Part shown: piece by piece, positions 1-7,373 of the stretch
How positions within the stretch are numbered: position 1 is the stretch's first letter
Layout: every line of letters starts with the position of its first letter
Notes under the pieces: generated by a model
The model's input: the letters and a program-made list of their open reading frames with translations, nothing else
Database searches by the model: none
Told to the model about the DNA's origin: nothing
Translations under genes and position numbers: made by a program
Assembly (NCBI GenBank): GCA_023251335.1
Contig: JAHEZA010000016.1
Span: forward strand, 1 to 13,394
Direction: 5' to 3'
Length of the DNA stretch: 13,394 bases
Origin: Chitinophagaceae bacterium
GTDB taxonomy: Bacteria; Bacteroidota; Bacteroidia; Chitinophagales; Chitinophagaceae

Positions 1-810
1 AATGAGATAGGAAGTTTCTACTAAATCAGCGCCGTCATCTACCTGGCTGAAAGGAACAGTAGCGCCTGTGGCACCGTTAATCCAATGAGCATAAGCGCCA
101 TGGTAAGCCGTGCATTTATCTTTATAAAAACTAACTATCTTTTGAACACGATTTAATCCATCTGTGCGCGAAATAAATTTTCTATTAATGCCTGCCAATA
201 TACTCATGATTCCAAATCCTGTACCGCCGGTAGTACATATATCTCCGGATGAATTTCTTTCTCTTGCCATACCTGAAGTAGGATGCCCAAAATCCCAGAA
301 GTATTTAAAAGTCTGTTGCTGTACCAACGTAAGCAAAGCGCTGTCGGAAATGCGGGAAAATTTATCCGTAGAATCAATAGCAGTAATGATGGTGGCGCTT
401 ACTGCAGATTGTAATACAGCGCCTTTTTTGGATTTTAATCCGGTTCCAACGGCCAGGGAATATTTCGTAATAAAACTCAGTGGCGAAGAAGGTTTTAGAA
501 CTATGGTACTATCATTTTCATAAGAAACTGCGAGCGAAACAGCACTGCCTGCATCATTCTTTAGGAAAAGATTACCCGAAACCGTATTATGATCTATCGG
601 CGCGGAAAAAGAAATTTTTATTTCAGGTGAAATATTGATAGCATAATAAGTAAACCCATTGCTTATGTCGTTAACTTTTAGCGAGGTTTCATTAAATGGC
701 GGCGGGCCAACAGGCGGTGGGGTAATGGGAGTTGTATTTTTTTTGCAGGAGAAAAGTTGTATTATTAAAATGACAAAGAAGAAATAAAAATGGCTATTAT
801 TTTTAGGCAT
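1..810 (-). CDS. GH144/glucoamylase-like (PF10091-type) lipoprotein with Ig-like domain, N-terminal part only
   Basis: Reading the minus strand from the ATG at 810-808 gives 270 codons with no stop up to the window edge, so the C-terminal part, including most of the catalytic domain, is missing. Residues 8-21 are hydrophobic and end in LFSC, a good lipobox with the lipid-bearing Cys at 22. A Pro-rich linker follows (about 28-39), then a bacterial Ig-like (SbsA/Big_5-type) domain at about 45-145. From about 155 the sequence resembles the Bacteroidota 'glucoamylase family' proteins: QQTFKYFWDFGHP (165-177), a TTGGTGFG-I-M segment (193-202), and the PFSQVDDGADLVETSYL motif (253-269) that opens the PF10091 core. 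That family includes GH144 endo-beta-1,2-glucanases, first described in Chitinophaga, which makes glucan cleavage at the cell surface or in the periplasm likely. Linkage specificity cannot be read from this fragment. It lies 276 bp after the GH30 gene and may have its own promoter. Confidence 0.85.
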   Translation of the reverse strand, partial: MPKNNSHFYFFFVILIIQLFSCKKNTTPITPPPVGPPPFNETSLKVNDISNGFTYYAINISPEIKISFSAPIDHNTVSGNLFLKNDAGSAVSLAVSYENDSTIVLKPSSPLSFITKYSLAVGTGLKSKKGAVLQSAVSATIITAIDSTDKFSRISDSALLTLVQQQTFKYFWDFGHPTSGMARERNSSGDICTTGGTGFGIMSILAGINRKFISRTDGLNRVQKIVSFYKDKCTAYHGAYAHWINGATGATVPFSQVDDGADLVETSYLI

Positions 811-1086
811 GTTTTGAAAATTAGTTCGACCTATGAAAATTAACTTGGCAAAAAATTGAATTCGATTTAGTAAACAAAGAAATAACCGGAACTTTCATTT
901 AATCATCGTTGAGAGTGGCACAAACAGAATGCAAGTGATTTGTAACTTTACACATTTTAGAAATTTAATAACTTGTAATTTTTCATGTTCTAATATGGAT
1001 TAATTCCAATTTTATTTTTTATAAATATTTGAGATGAATAATAAGTTTTACTACCATTACAAATAAAAAATTATAAAAATATTTTA
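811..1086 (-). other. Gene-free AT-rich spacer between GH30 and the GH144-like gene
   Basis: This 276-bp stretch holds no credible ORF on either strand. It is long enough for a terminator for the GH30 gene and a promoter for the gene starting at 810, but I find neither a GC-rich hairpin nor a clean TAnnTTTG -7 element on the minus strand. The leader just before the ATG at 810 is A/T-rich and has no Shine-Dalgarno site, like the other genes here. Confidence 0.5.
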
Positions 1087-2535
1087 TTACCAAATATAAG
1101 TGCCGACAGTACCTGCAGGCAATAGTGTGGTATTTTGTTTGCCATCAAACTTAATATTAAATGAGATATCCGTTGTTCCATCATTTAACGCTATCAGAAC
1201 TTTTTTCCCATCAGGCCTCAGAAATGCAACATTGCTAAGACCTGTAATAACAGTGCTGCCAATTCTGACAGATCCCTGCAAAACAAACTTAGAAGCATGT
1301 GCTATTATATAAAATCCTACATTTTTTATATAAGAAGAACCACCTATCGTTATTGCCCCTTTACACTGCGAGCATCCGCCGGGTGTGTGCAGGCTGAAGG
1401 ATGGGTCGCTGGCCAGGTTCCATTCCAATGCAGTCTTGCTCCAGTTGAGCATAGAACCTATAATTACGTTTTTGATATGCCATTGCAGATCGCCATTGAA
1501 ACTGCCAGAGGAACCTGTCCATTGCTCGGTAAAATAAAGATCTTTAATCGGAAAAGCATTATGTACTACACTTAAAGCGCTGATGTCTCCGGCATATAAA
1601 TGGAATGCTGAACCATTAACGAATTTATTGGCATCCGGGTCATTTAGTATGGTAATCGGGTAATTGGGGTTATCACAATTATGGTCCCATATAATGATTT
1701 TTGATGAAATACCGGCTGCCGCAAAAGCAGGTCCCAGATTATTTTTTATAAAGTCTGCTTCCTGCAAAGCAGACATCACCATGCTTGGATTGTTTCCTCC
1801 GTTTTGCGGTTCATTTTGAATAGTTACGGCATCAATAGTGATACCATTTGACTTCATTGCCTGAATATATTTTACAAAATACTTTGCATACACACTATAA
1901 TATTGTGTCAGCAAACTACCGCCTATGGAACTTTCATTATCTTTCATCCAAGCAGGCGGACTCCAGGGGCTTCCAAGAATTTTTATGTTTGGATTGATTG
2001 CAAGTATTTGCTTTAATAAAGGGATTACATCAACCGTGTCTTCTGCAAGACTGAAGTGAGAAAGGCTTGTGTCAGTTTCGCCAGTCGGCATATCATCATA
2101 GCTATAAACAGTTTCATTCAAATCGGAAGCTCCGATGCTAAGTCTTAAATAACTAACTCCGATGGCATCATTACCATTACCAAATAATAGCTGTATTAAT
2201 GACGATTTTGGGGATGCGTTCATCTTATTGATGAGAAAAGCGCTACCACCTGTAAGTGTATAACCGAAACCATCAATGGTTTGAAAATGTTGGTTGCTAT
2301 CCACTTCAATGGTTTGGGCAGAAGCGTTTGGTGATCCGAACGCAAGAAGGCTGCTTTGTTTTTGCAATAATACTGTCTGGTCCGCCTTTGTAGCCCAAAA
2401 AATGATATTGTTACTATCAGGCAAACCGGGCGCATTCCCATTTTGATTATTTGTTTTTTTTGAACAATCAGAATGCACTGATGTCAGGAATATGAGCATT
2501 AAGAAGAAAAAAGATTTTCTTATGTATCTTTTCAT
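1087..2535 (-). CDS. Glycoside hydrolase family 30 (glucosylceramidase/beta-1,6-glucanase-type)
   Basis: This is a 482-residue retaining glycoside hydrolase of clan GH-A, most likely cutting a beta-glucan outside the cytoplasm. An N-terminal hydrophobic segment (about 8-20) ends near Cys24; the -1 residue is Asp, so lipidation is less certain than export. The family signature runs in order: FQTIDGFGYTLTGGSAF (84-100), YLRLSIGASDL (129-139), LGSPWSPPAWMK (187-198), IQNEP with the likely acid/base Glu242, and FTEQW with the likely nucleophile Glu337. These lie 95 residues apart, as expected for the two barrel strands. GGCSQCKG (386-393) resembles a conserved Cys-containing loop of bacterial GH30 proteins. 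The C-terminal 80 residues form the usual beta-sandwich. Length fits a complete GH30 enzyme. Bacteroidota GH30_3 members are known endo-beta-1,6-glucanases, but the subfamily is not settled here. It starts 91 bp after the FG-GAP gene and may be co-transcribed with it. Confidence 0.93.
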   Translation of the reverse strand: MKRYIRKSFFFLMLIFLTSVHSDCSKKTNNQNGNAPGLPDSNNIIFWATKADQTVLLQKQSSLLAFGSPNASAQTIEVDSNQHFQTIDGFGYTLTGGSAFLINKMNASPKSSLIQLLFGNGNDAIGVSYLRLSIGASDLNETVYSYDDMPTGETDTSLSHFSLAEDTVDVIPLLKQILAINPNIKILGSPWSPPAWMKDNESSIGGSLLTQYYSVYAKYFVKYIQAMKSNGITIDAVTIQNEPQNGGNNPSMVMSALQEADFIKNNLGPAFAAAGISSKIIIWDHNCDNPNYPITILNDPDANKFVNGSAFHLYAGDISALSVVHNAFPIKDLYFTEQWTGSSGSFNGDLQWHIKNVIIGSMLNWSKTALEWNLASDPSFSLHTPGGCSQCKGAITIGGSSYIKNVGFYIIAHASKFVLQGSVRIGSTVITGLSNVAFLRPDGKKVLIALNDGTTDISFNIKFDGKQNTTLLPAGTVGTYIW

Positions 2536-2626
2536 AATTTTTAATTTTTTAATTGATCAAAATGAATATCAAAATTTAATTTCCCATCTTGAATTCGTCT
2601 CCCGCACTTCAGTATTTCATAAAAAA

Positions 2627-5600
2627 TTAATCCGGTTTTAGAAAAATCAGTTTATCGTTGTTTCTTGCCAGTATCAGAATTTTTTTGCCGCCGACAGTCG
2701 TTAGCCATTTGGCATCACGCATTTCACCATTTTCTTCCGGTAATATCGAAATATCATCAAACGTTTTCTTTTGACTGTTATATGAAAAAAAAGTTGGGAA
2801 AAGCGCATCATATCTACCTTCATAAGGGGTGACACCATAAAAATCTCCAACTGCCAGAAAACCGGGCTTGTTATTCCCCTGTACAGAAGCAAACGAAAAT
2901 ATAGGAGCAAGCTGTAACTCATCAGGCAAATCTACTCTTGTAAAATTACCTTTACCATCATTGATGAAACAGGACGAACTTAGTGTTTCTGCTTTTAACT
3001 CTGTATAATTCTTGAACAAATCGTAAAACATATATTGTACTGTTTTGCCCGCCACCTCAGCGTAAGTTGGATAGGCCTTTTTCAAGAGAGGTAATGTACG
3101 CTCCAATTCATCTTTTGGCAAAAAGGTATATTCATTTCCATCAATCGTGTAACACATTATGGATTCCATTGAACCACTAAAATCAAAGTCCTTTGTATAT
3201 AACTTGAGAGGTCCGTTTTTGCCTGCCCAAAGTTTGGAATTCCGCCCCCAGTTACCCGCAAGAATATCAGGGTAACCATCACCGTTAACATCGGTTATAT
3301 AAAGTGTTTGCCAAAGTCCGGTAGAATTGGGGATGTCTTTTTTAACAAATTTGCCATGATTATTTATAAAAATTTTTACACCCATCCATTCTCCAGTTAC
3401 TATCAAATCTGGCCACCCGTCATTATTAATGTCAGCAAATCTGGCGGAAGTAACCATTCCCAACTTCCTGAGATTAATAATATTTTGCTCCGCAATGGAA
3501 AATTTACCTTTGCCATCACTGATATACAAATAAGAATCTATAGGTAGTCCATATTTTGTTTGGTCGGCCAAATGTCCTACAAAGACATCCGAATCCCCGT
3601 CATGATCAATATCCGCTACTGCAATACAGGATTTATCCCAAAACAATTGCTGAAAAGCATTCGGCGAAAAACTAAAATTACCCTTCCCATCATTGAGATA
3701 CAATCTGTCGGCATTAGCAATTTGATTTAAAGGCAATTGATTACCGCCGGCAACGATCCATAAATCAGGATATCCATCACCGTTAGCATCAAAGAAAACC
3801 GCATCCACATCTTCGCAAACTGCAAACTGCTTAAGTAGCACAGTATCGCTATTTTTAAAGCTTCCATCCTTTTGCTGAACCATAAGGGCGCCAGGCTGCC
3901 CGCGTGCTCCGCATACATAAAAGTCATCTAATCCATCCCCGTTTACGTCTGCTACAGCTATTTTAGGCCCACGGGTACTTTCTTTGTGTGGAATCAATGG
4001 TTGAACTGCAAAATCGTTAAACGCATCTTCTTTATGCTTCCAGTCGCATTTTATCTGGCTTGTAATATCTTCCAATACCGGCTTCCTTTCGGGAAAGAAA
4101 GAATGGTAAATAAAAACTCCCGATGCATCTTTTTGATAAACGGTTAATTGTTTATTGATAGGAATATCTTTTAAAACCTGGAATTTTTGATCAGGCCAAA
4201 CGATCAACAAACTGTCAATACCCGAAGTATCCAAACCAAAATGGAGCCTGGTATCCGAAGACGATTGAAACCCTCTTGTGAGCATCAGTTCCTGGTATTG
4301 CATGCGCGAGTCATCGGATTTCCTATTTTTAGGTTTGCTATCACGCAACCACAGATAGGCTTTGGCACCAATGCCAAGCTTGTTCATTCCTTCACCTTTG
4401 AAAGCGATGGAAAGATAATTTTTTTTAGGTGCATTGTTTTTCAGAATCAGTGCAGGAGAGTTAATGCAATTGATTGCCATGTCCAGGTTACCGTCATTAT
4501 TCAAATCTGCGTAAGCCGCACCGTTATAATACCCCTTCAACTTTCCAGTTCCCCACGAATCACTATTATCTTCAAATAAACCATTACCCAAATTTTTAAA
4601 TAAAAAAGGGTGTGAAGCGCCATCAGGCATTTTCGCTATTGTCATGTCATCATATTTGTCCGATGCATTTCTGTTTATTTTGGCAGCCAGTTCAGAAACA
4701 AATCCAATATAATCCAAATCTACCGGGGTTTTTACAATACCACTTGATATAAATAAATCTTTATTTCCGTCATTGTCAAAATCAGCAAACAACGGACTCC
4801 AGCTCCAATCCGTTGCAGAAATACCTGCCATTAATCCTACATCACTAAAGCTTTTGCCACTCCCATTGTTTCGCTGCAGGCAGTTTCTTGAATATTGGTC
4901 TTGAAATCCATGCTGCAAAATCTTGAAATCATAAAGATTTGAATTTTCATCTCCGCTGAAAGTTTTCAATGTTTTTTCATCCGATGGCAGCATATCAGCA
5001 GTTATTATGTCTGGCTGCCCATCGTTGTTATAATCTGCTATGTCATTGCCCATGCTGGATCTTGAATAATGACCAAAGTGTTTAGCGCCACACTCAGTAA
5101 AAGTACCATTGCCATTATTGATATAGTAATAATCATTTTCATGAAAGTCGTTGCCAATGTATATATCATCAAATCCATCATTATTCATATCAGCAACTGA
5201 AACACCAAGCCCATAACCCAGGCTGCTCTGATAAATACCAGCCTGTTTGGAAACATCGGTAAATTTTCCTGTTGTGCTGATATCATTCCGGTAAAGACAG
5301 TCGCCTGCATTAGAATCAAAGTTCCTGCGATTACTTGTATCCACAATATTTCCATTGGGGTGATGCGACTGGTTGAGAATAAAACAATCCAGGTCGCCAT
5401 CGTGATCGTAATCGAAAAAAACCGCTTGTGTGGAATAAGCTGATAAATCCAATCCGTATTTTTTGGCGCTTTCGGTAAAAGTGCCGTTGCCATTATTTAT
5501 GAAAAGTTCATTATGCCCTTTAAGGCCATGTTCACCCTGTACAGAACAAACATAAATATCAAGTAACCCATCCCCATTCACATCAGCCATCGTTGCACCT

Positions 5601-5947
5601 GTACACCAATCTGAAGTACCTGCTACTCCTGCCTTATTTGTAATGTCTTCAAAAACGAAGTTACCTTTGTTGAGAAAAAGTTTGTTGCCTCCTCTATTAT
5701 TCGCAGTAAAATAAATATCCGGCAAGCCATCATTATTAATATCGGCAATGGCAACCCCACCACCGTTGTAATAATAGAGGTAGTATAAGATATTAAATGC
5801 CTTATGTCTTTCCAATTTGTTTACGAAATCAATATTTGTTTTTGAGGAGGGCAAACTTTCAAACAATGTAACCGCCGGCCTTTGACATGACAATGCAAAT
5901 ACACTAATCATTAACAAATAAAATACCGGCCTGTTATTTAAAAGCAT
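2627..5947 (-). CDS. FG-GAP/VCBS repeat lipoprotein with internal ASPIC/UnbV domain (CRTAC1-like)
   Basis: This 1106-residue protein is probably anchored in the outer membrane: residues 8-20 are hydrophobic and end in FALSC, with Cys21 as the lipid site. Twelve calcium-loop motifs of the form D-x-[ND]-x-DG-x-x-D are visible, starting near residues 69, 122, 179, 253, 305, 389 and 481, and then 667, 720, 779, 839 and 886. Each sits in an FG-GAP/VCBS blade with repeated NNGNGTF-like turns, implying two beta-propellers of about seven and five or more blades. Between them (about 509-605) lies an ASPIC/UnbV domain, with KLGIGAKAYL (523-532), LHFGLD (568-573) and IVWPD (582-586). The C-terminal 200 residues carry a segment (about 943-970, LPKDELERTLPLLKKAYPTY) that I associate with this Bacteroidota family. 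No enzyme motif is visible; a surface binding or scaffold role is inference. It begins 26 bp after the cytochrome gene, so the two are probably co-expressed. Confidence 0.9.
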   Translation of the reverse strand: MLLNNRPVFYLLMISVFALSCQRPAVTLFESLPSSKTNIDFVNKLERHKAFNILYYLYYYNGGGVAIADINNDGLPDIYFTANNRGGNKLFLNKGNFVFEDITNKAGVAGTSDWCTGATMADVNGDGLLDIYVCSVQGEHGLKGHNELFINNGNGTFTESAKKYGLDLSAYSTQAVFFDYDHDGDLDCFILNQSHHPNGNIVDTSNRRNFDSNAGDCLYRNDISTTGKFTDVSKQAGIYQSSLGYGLGVSVADMNNDGFDDIYIGNDFHENDYYYINNGNGTFTECGAKHFGHYSRSSMGNDIADYNNDGQPDIITADMLPSDEKTLKTFSGDENSNLYDFKILQHGFQDQYSRNCLQRNNGSGKSFSDVGLMAGISATDWSWSPLFADFDNDGNKDLFISSGIVKTPVDLDYIGFVSELAAKINRNASDKYDDMTIAKMPDGASHPFLFKNLGNGLFEDNSDSWGTGKLKGYYNGAAYADLNNDGNLDMAINCINSPALILKNNAPKKNYLSIAFKGEGMNKLGIGAKAYLWLRDSKPKNRKSDDSRMQYQELMLTRGFQSSSDTRLHFGLDTSGIDSLLIVWPDQKFQVLKDIPINKQLTVYQKDASGVFIYHSFFPERKPVLEDITSQIKCDWKHKEDAFNDFAVQPLIPHKESTRGPKIAVADVNGDGLDDFYVCGARGQPGALMVQQKDGSFKNSDTVLLKQFAVCEDVDAVFFDANGDGYPDLWIVAGGNQLPLNQIANADRLYLNDGKGNFSFSPNAFQQLFWDKSCIAVADIDHDGDSDVFVGHLADQTKYGLPIDSYLYISDGKGKFSIAEQNIINLRKLGMVTSARFADINNDGWPDLIVTGEWMGVKIFINNHGKFVKKDIPNSTGLWQTLYITDVNGDGYPDILAGNWGRNSKLWAGKNGPLKLYTKDFDFSGSMESIMCYTIDGNEYTFLPKDELERTLPLLKKAYPTYAEVAGKTVQYMFYDLFKNYTELKAETLSSSCFINDGKGNFTRVDLPDELQLAPIFSFASVQGNNKPGFLAVGDFYGVTPYEGRYDALFPTFFSYNSQKKTFDDISILPEENGEMRDAKWLTTVGGKKILILARNNDKLIFLKPD

Positions 5948-5973
5948 TTTCTTTTTTTTTCAAAATGATATTT

Positions 5974-7257
5974 TTATTTAAGTGCTCCATGTTTATCACC
6001 ACCATATTTGTTGAGTTTGAAAATGTCAAGAATTTTTTTAGTCTCTTTGGGGTAGATGGCAATATGATGAGATCGAATTAATGCTGCAGTTGGCTTAGCG
6101 TTTCCGGGCAACAATTCAGTAATGGTTTTCGACGGTCTCAAAGGCATGTGGCAATCTATACAATTTTCTTTAATAGCAGAACCGATTTCATTGCTCATTT
6201 TACAAGTATGATTTTGCCGGTTATTATGGCACGCAATGCAGCGCTGGGAAAACAATTCAATATTTCCCCGCTCATTTTCGTGTGAGCTATGGCAGGTGAT
6301 GCATGTCATTGCGGTATTGTTTCTAAAGCATTTGCTTATGCTTAGTAACCCCAATTGGTTGCCGTGAACATCTATGTCTGCCGAATCCACGGTTAAAGTG
6401 CTTTTCTGAAAATAATCTGATAATTTATCGCCAGAAACAAACATAAAAGAAGGTTTTGTTTTATCCAGTTTTCCTCCGTGGCACAATCCGCAAAGATCAA
6501 GGCTTTGCTGCCTTGTAAATTTTGCAGGGTTAATAATATATTTGGATATGGTATTCTTTGGGTTTTGAGTTTGATAAGCTACATGTTTAGCTCCGGGCCC
6601 ATGGCATTTTTCACAATCTATGCCGTAGATAATGTTTTGACTGAACTCTTCCTGGGAATGATTCGGTGTTGGAATTTGTTCCACATAAGTAGTATGGCAC
6701 TCAAGGCAACGGGAGGTAATAGGGCGGTTAAAAATAACCGGATGTGTAGGGTATTCAGGGCTGTTGGCCCAATTATGCGCTGATGTAAAATAGGACACCG
6801 GCAACTGATAAAGTTTATTTTTATGCCGGGTAATATAGGTTTGTCCTTTTGCGCCGGAACCTACTACAATATCAATTCGTTTGCTAATGCCTGCAACACC
6901 ATTAAAATATCCCACTTCAAAAAACCCGCTATCACTTTTTTCCATTGCTACTACAATATTAAATGCATAAGCATAAAAATTCTTCCCTTGTTCAAAACTG
7001 CCTTTAATATATTCTGCCGAAGCAGGCCTGGTAGTAAGATAATGCTGGGTATGGATAGCGCTGTCATAAATATCTTTGTGGCATTCGGAACAAACAACAG
7101 AACCTGCATAAAGTGCAAAACCGGTGGTATCTTTTGCAGAAGCTATTGTCACAGTATTTTTCACATCATGATCCATGCATTTTACCAAAAAGAAAGTGCA
7201 AATAATAATACATAAACATAAGACCGATGCACGATTGATATGTATCTTCTTCAACAT
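5974..7257 (-). CDS. Exported seven-heme c-type cytochrome (cytochrome c554-like)
   Basis: This 427-residue protein carries seven CxxCH heme-binding motifs, starting at Cys56, 184, 215, 256, 319, 340 and 366 (CSECH, CLECH, CEKCH, CGLCH, CITCH, CIACH, CIDCH). Further His residues that could be distal ligands occur at 69, 72, 161, 172, 200, 225, 298, 326, 350 and 397-398. The N-terminus has basic residues, then a hydrophobic stretch (11-25) leading to Cys27. LVKC is a poor lipobox because of the Lys at -1, so the protein may be a lipoprotein, membrane-tethered or soluble. Heme attachment requires export. The layout of one isolated N-terminal heme and then paired motifs resembles the cytochrome c554/c-prime and multiheme cytochrome group. 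No hydrolase or oxidase catalytic domain is visible, so electron transfer is the expected role; donor and acceptor are unknown. It follows a terminator and leads directly into the FG-GAP/ASPIC gene. Confidence 0.92.
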   Translation of the reverse strand: MLKKIHINRASVLCLCIIICTFFLVKCMDHDVKNTVTIASAKDTTGFALYAGSVVCSECHKDIYDSAIHTQHYLTTRPASAEYIKGSFEQGKNFYAYAFNIVVAMEKSDSGFFEVGYFNGVAGISKRIDIVVGSGAKGQTYITRHKNKLYQLPVSYFTSAHNWANSPEYPTHPVIFNRPITSRCLECHTTYVEQIPTPNHSQEEFSQNIIYGIDCEKCHGPGAKHVAYQTQNPKNTISKYIINPAKFTRQQSLDLCGLCHGGKLDKTKPSFMFVSGDKLSDYFQKSTLTVDSADIDVHGNQLGLLSISKCFRNNTAMTCITCHSSHENERGNIELFSQRCIACHNNRQNHTCKMSNEIGSAIKENCIDCHMPLRPSKTITELLPGNAKPTAALIRSHHIAIYPKETKKILDIFKLNKYGGDKHGALK

Positions 7258-7297
7258 TTGCTTAAATAATTGAGCGCCTCAAATTAACCTAAAACAA

Positions 7298-7305
7298 CAA
7301 AAGTA
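7298..7305 (-). promoter_or_regulatory. Candidate -7 element (TACTTTTG) before the cytochrome gene
   Basis: On the minus strand the sequence matches the Bacteroidota -7 consensus TAnnTTTG and lies about 40 bp before the cytochrome start, which would give a short leader of roughly 35 nt. No TTG sits at the usual distance upstream. The nearest (7336-7338) is 30 nt away and on the far side of the terminator hairpin. Support is therefore weak. Confidence 0.25.
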
Positions 7306-7334
7306 AAAAGGCTGAACTATTAATTCAGCCTTTT
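7306..7334. terminator. Bidirectional hairpin terminator after the SusC/SusD/LamG operon
   Basis: A perfect 11-bp inverted repeat (AAAAGGCTGAA at 7306-7316, TTCAGCCTTTT at 7324-7334) encloses a 7-nt loop. Read on the minus strand, the GC-containing stem runs into a TTTTT tract and further T-rich sequence, 40 nt past the LamG gene stop. This is the classic intrinsic terminator form. Read on the plus strand it also ends in TTTT. It separates the SusC-SusD-LamG unit from the cytochrome gene that starts at 7257. Confidence 0.85.
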
Positions 7335-7373
7335 ACAACGGTATAAATTTTAATCAACTATAAGACTAAACTT

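Noticed and set aside
164..523. 119-residue plus-strand ORF near the left edge
   Set aside because: It is antisense to the GH144-like gene, whose minus-strand frame is open from 810 to 1 with a lipobox, an Ig-like domain and a family motif.
1073..1087. Inverted repeat ATAAAA/TTTTAT at the end of the GH30 gene as a terminator
   Set aside because: The stem has no G-C pair, is only 6 bp long and overlaps the stop codon, so it is as expected by chance in A/T-rich DNA.
2556..2575. Direct repeat ATCAAAAT twice, 12 bp apart, before the GH30 gene
   Set aside because: An 8-bp A/T-rich repeat without dyad symmetry or a matching promoter element is too weak to call an operator.
4187..4579. 130-residue plus-strand ORF
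   Set aside because: It is antisense to the ASPIC domain of the FG-GAP protein and has no recognisable features of its own.
6823..7215. 130-residue plus-strand ORF rich in Cys
   Set aside because: It is antisense to the cytochrome gene, its Cys residues form no CxxCH motif, and no family resemblance is visible.
5974..7257. Nitrite or hydroxylamine reductase function for the multiheme protein
   Set aside because: Only standard CxxCH motifs are seen, with no CxxCK or other active-site heme variant, and no nitrogen-metabolism neighbours are present.
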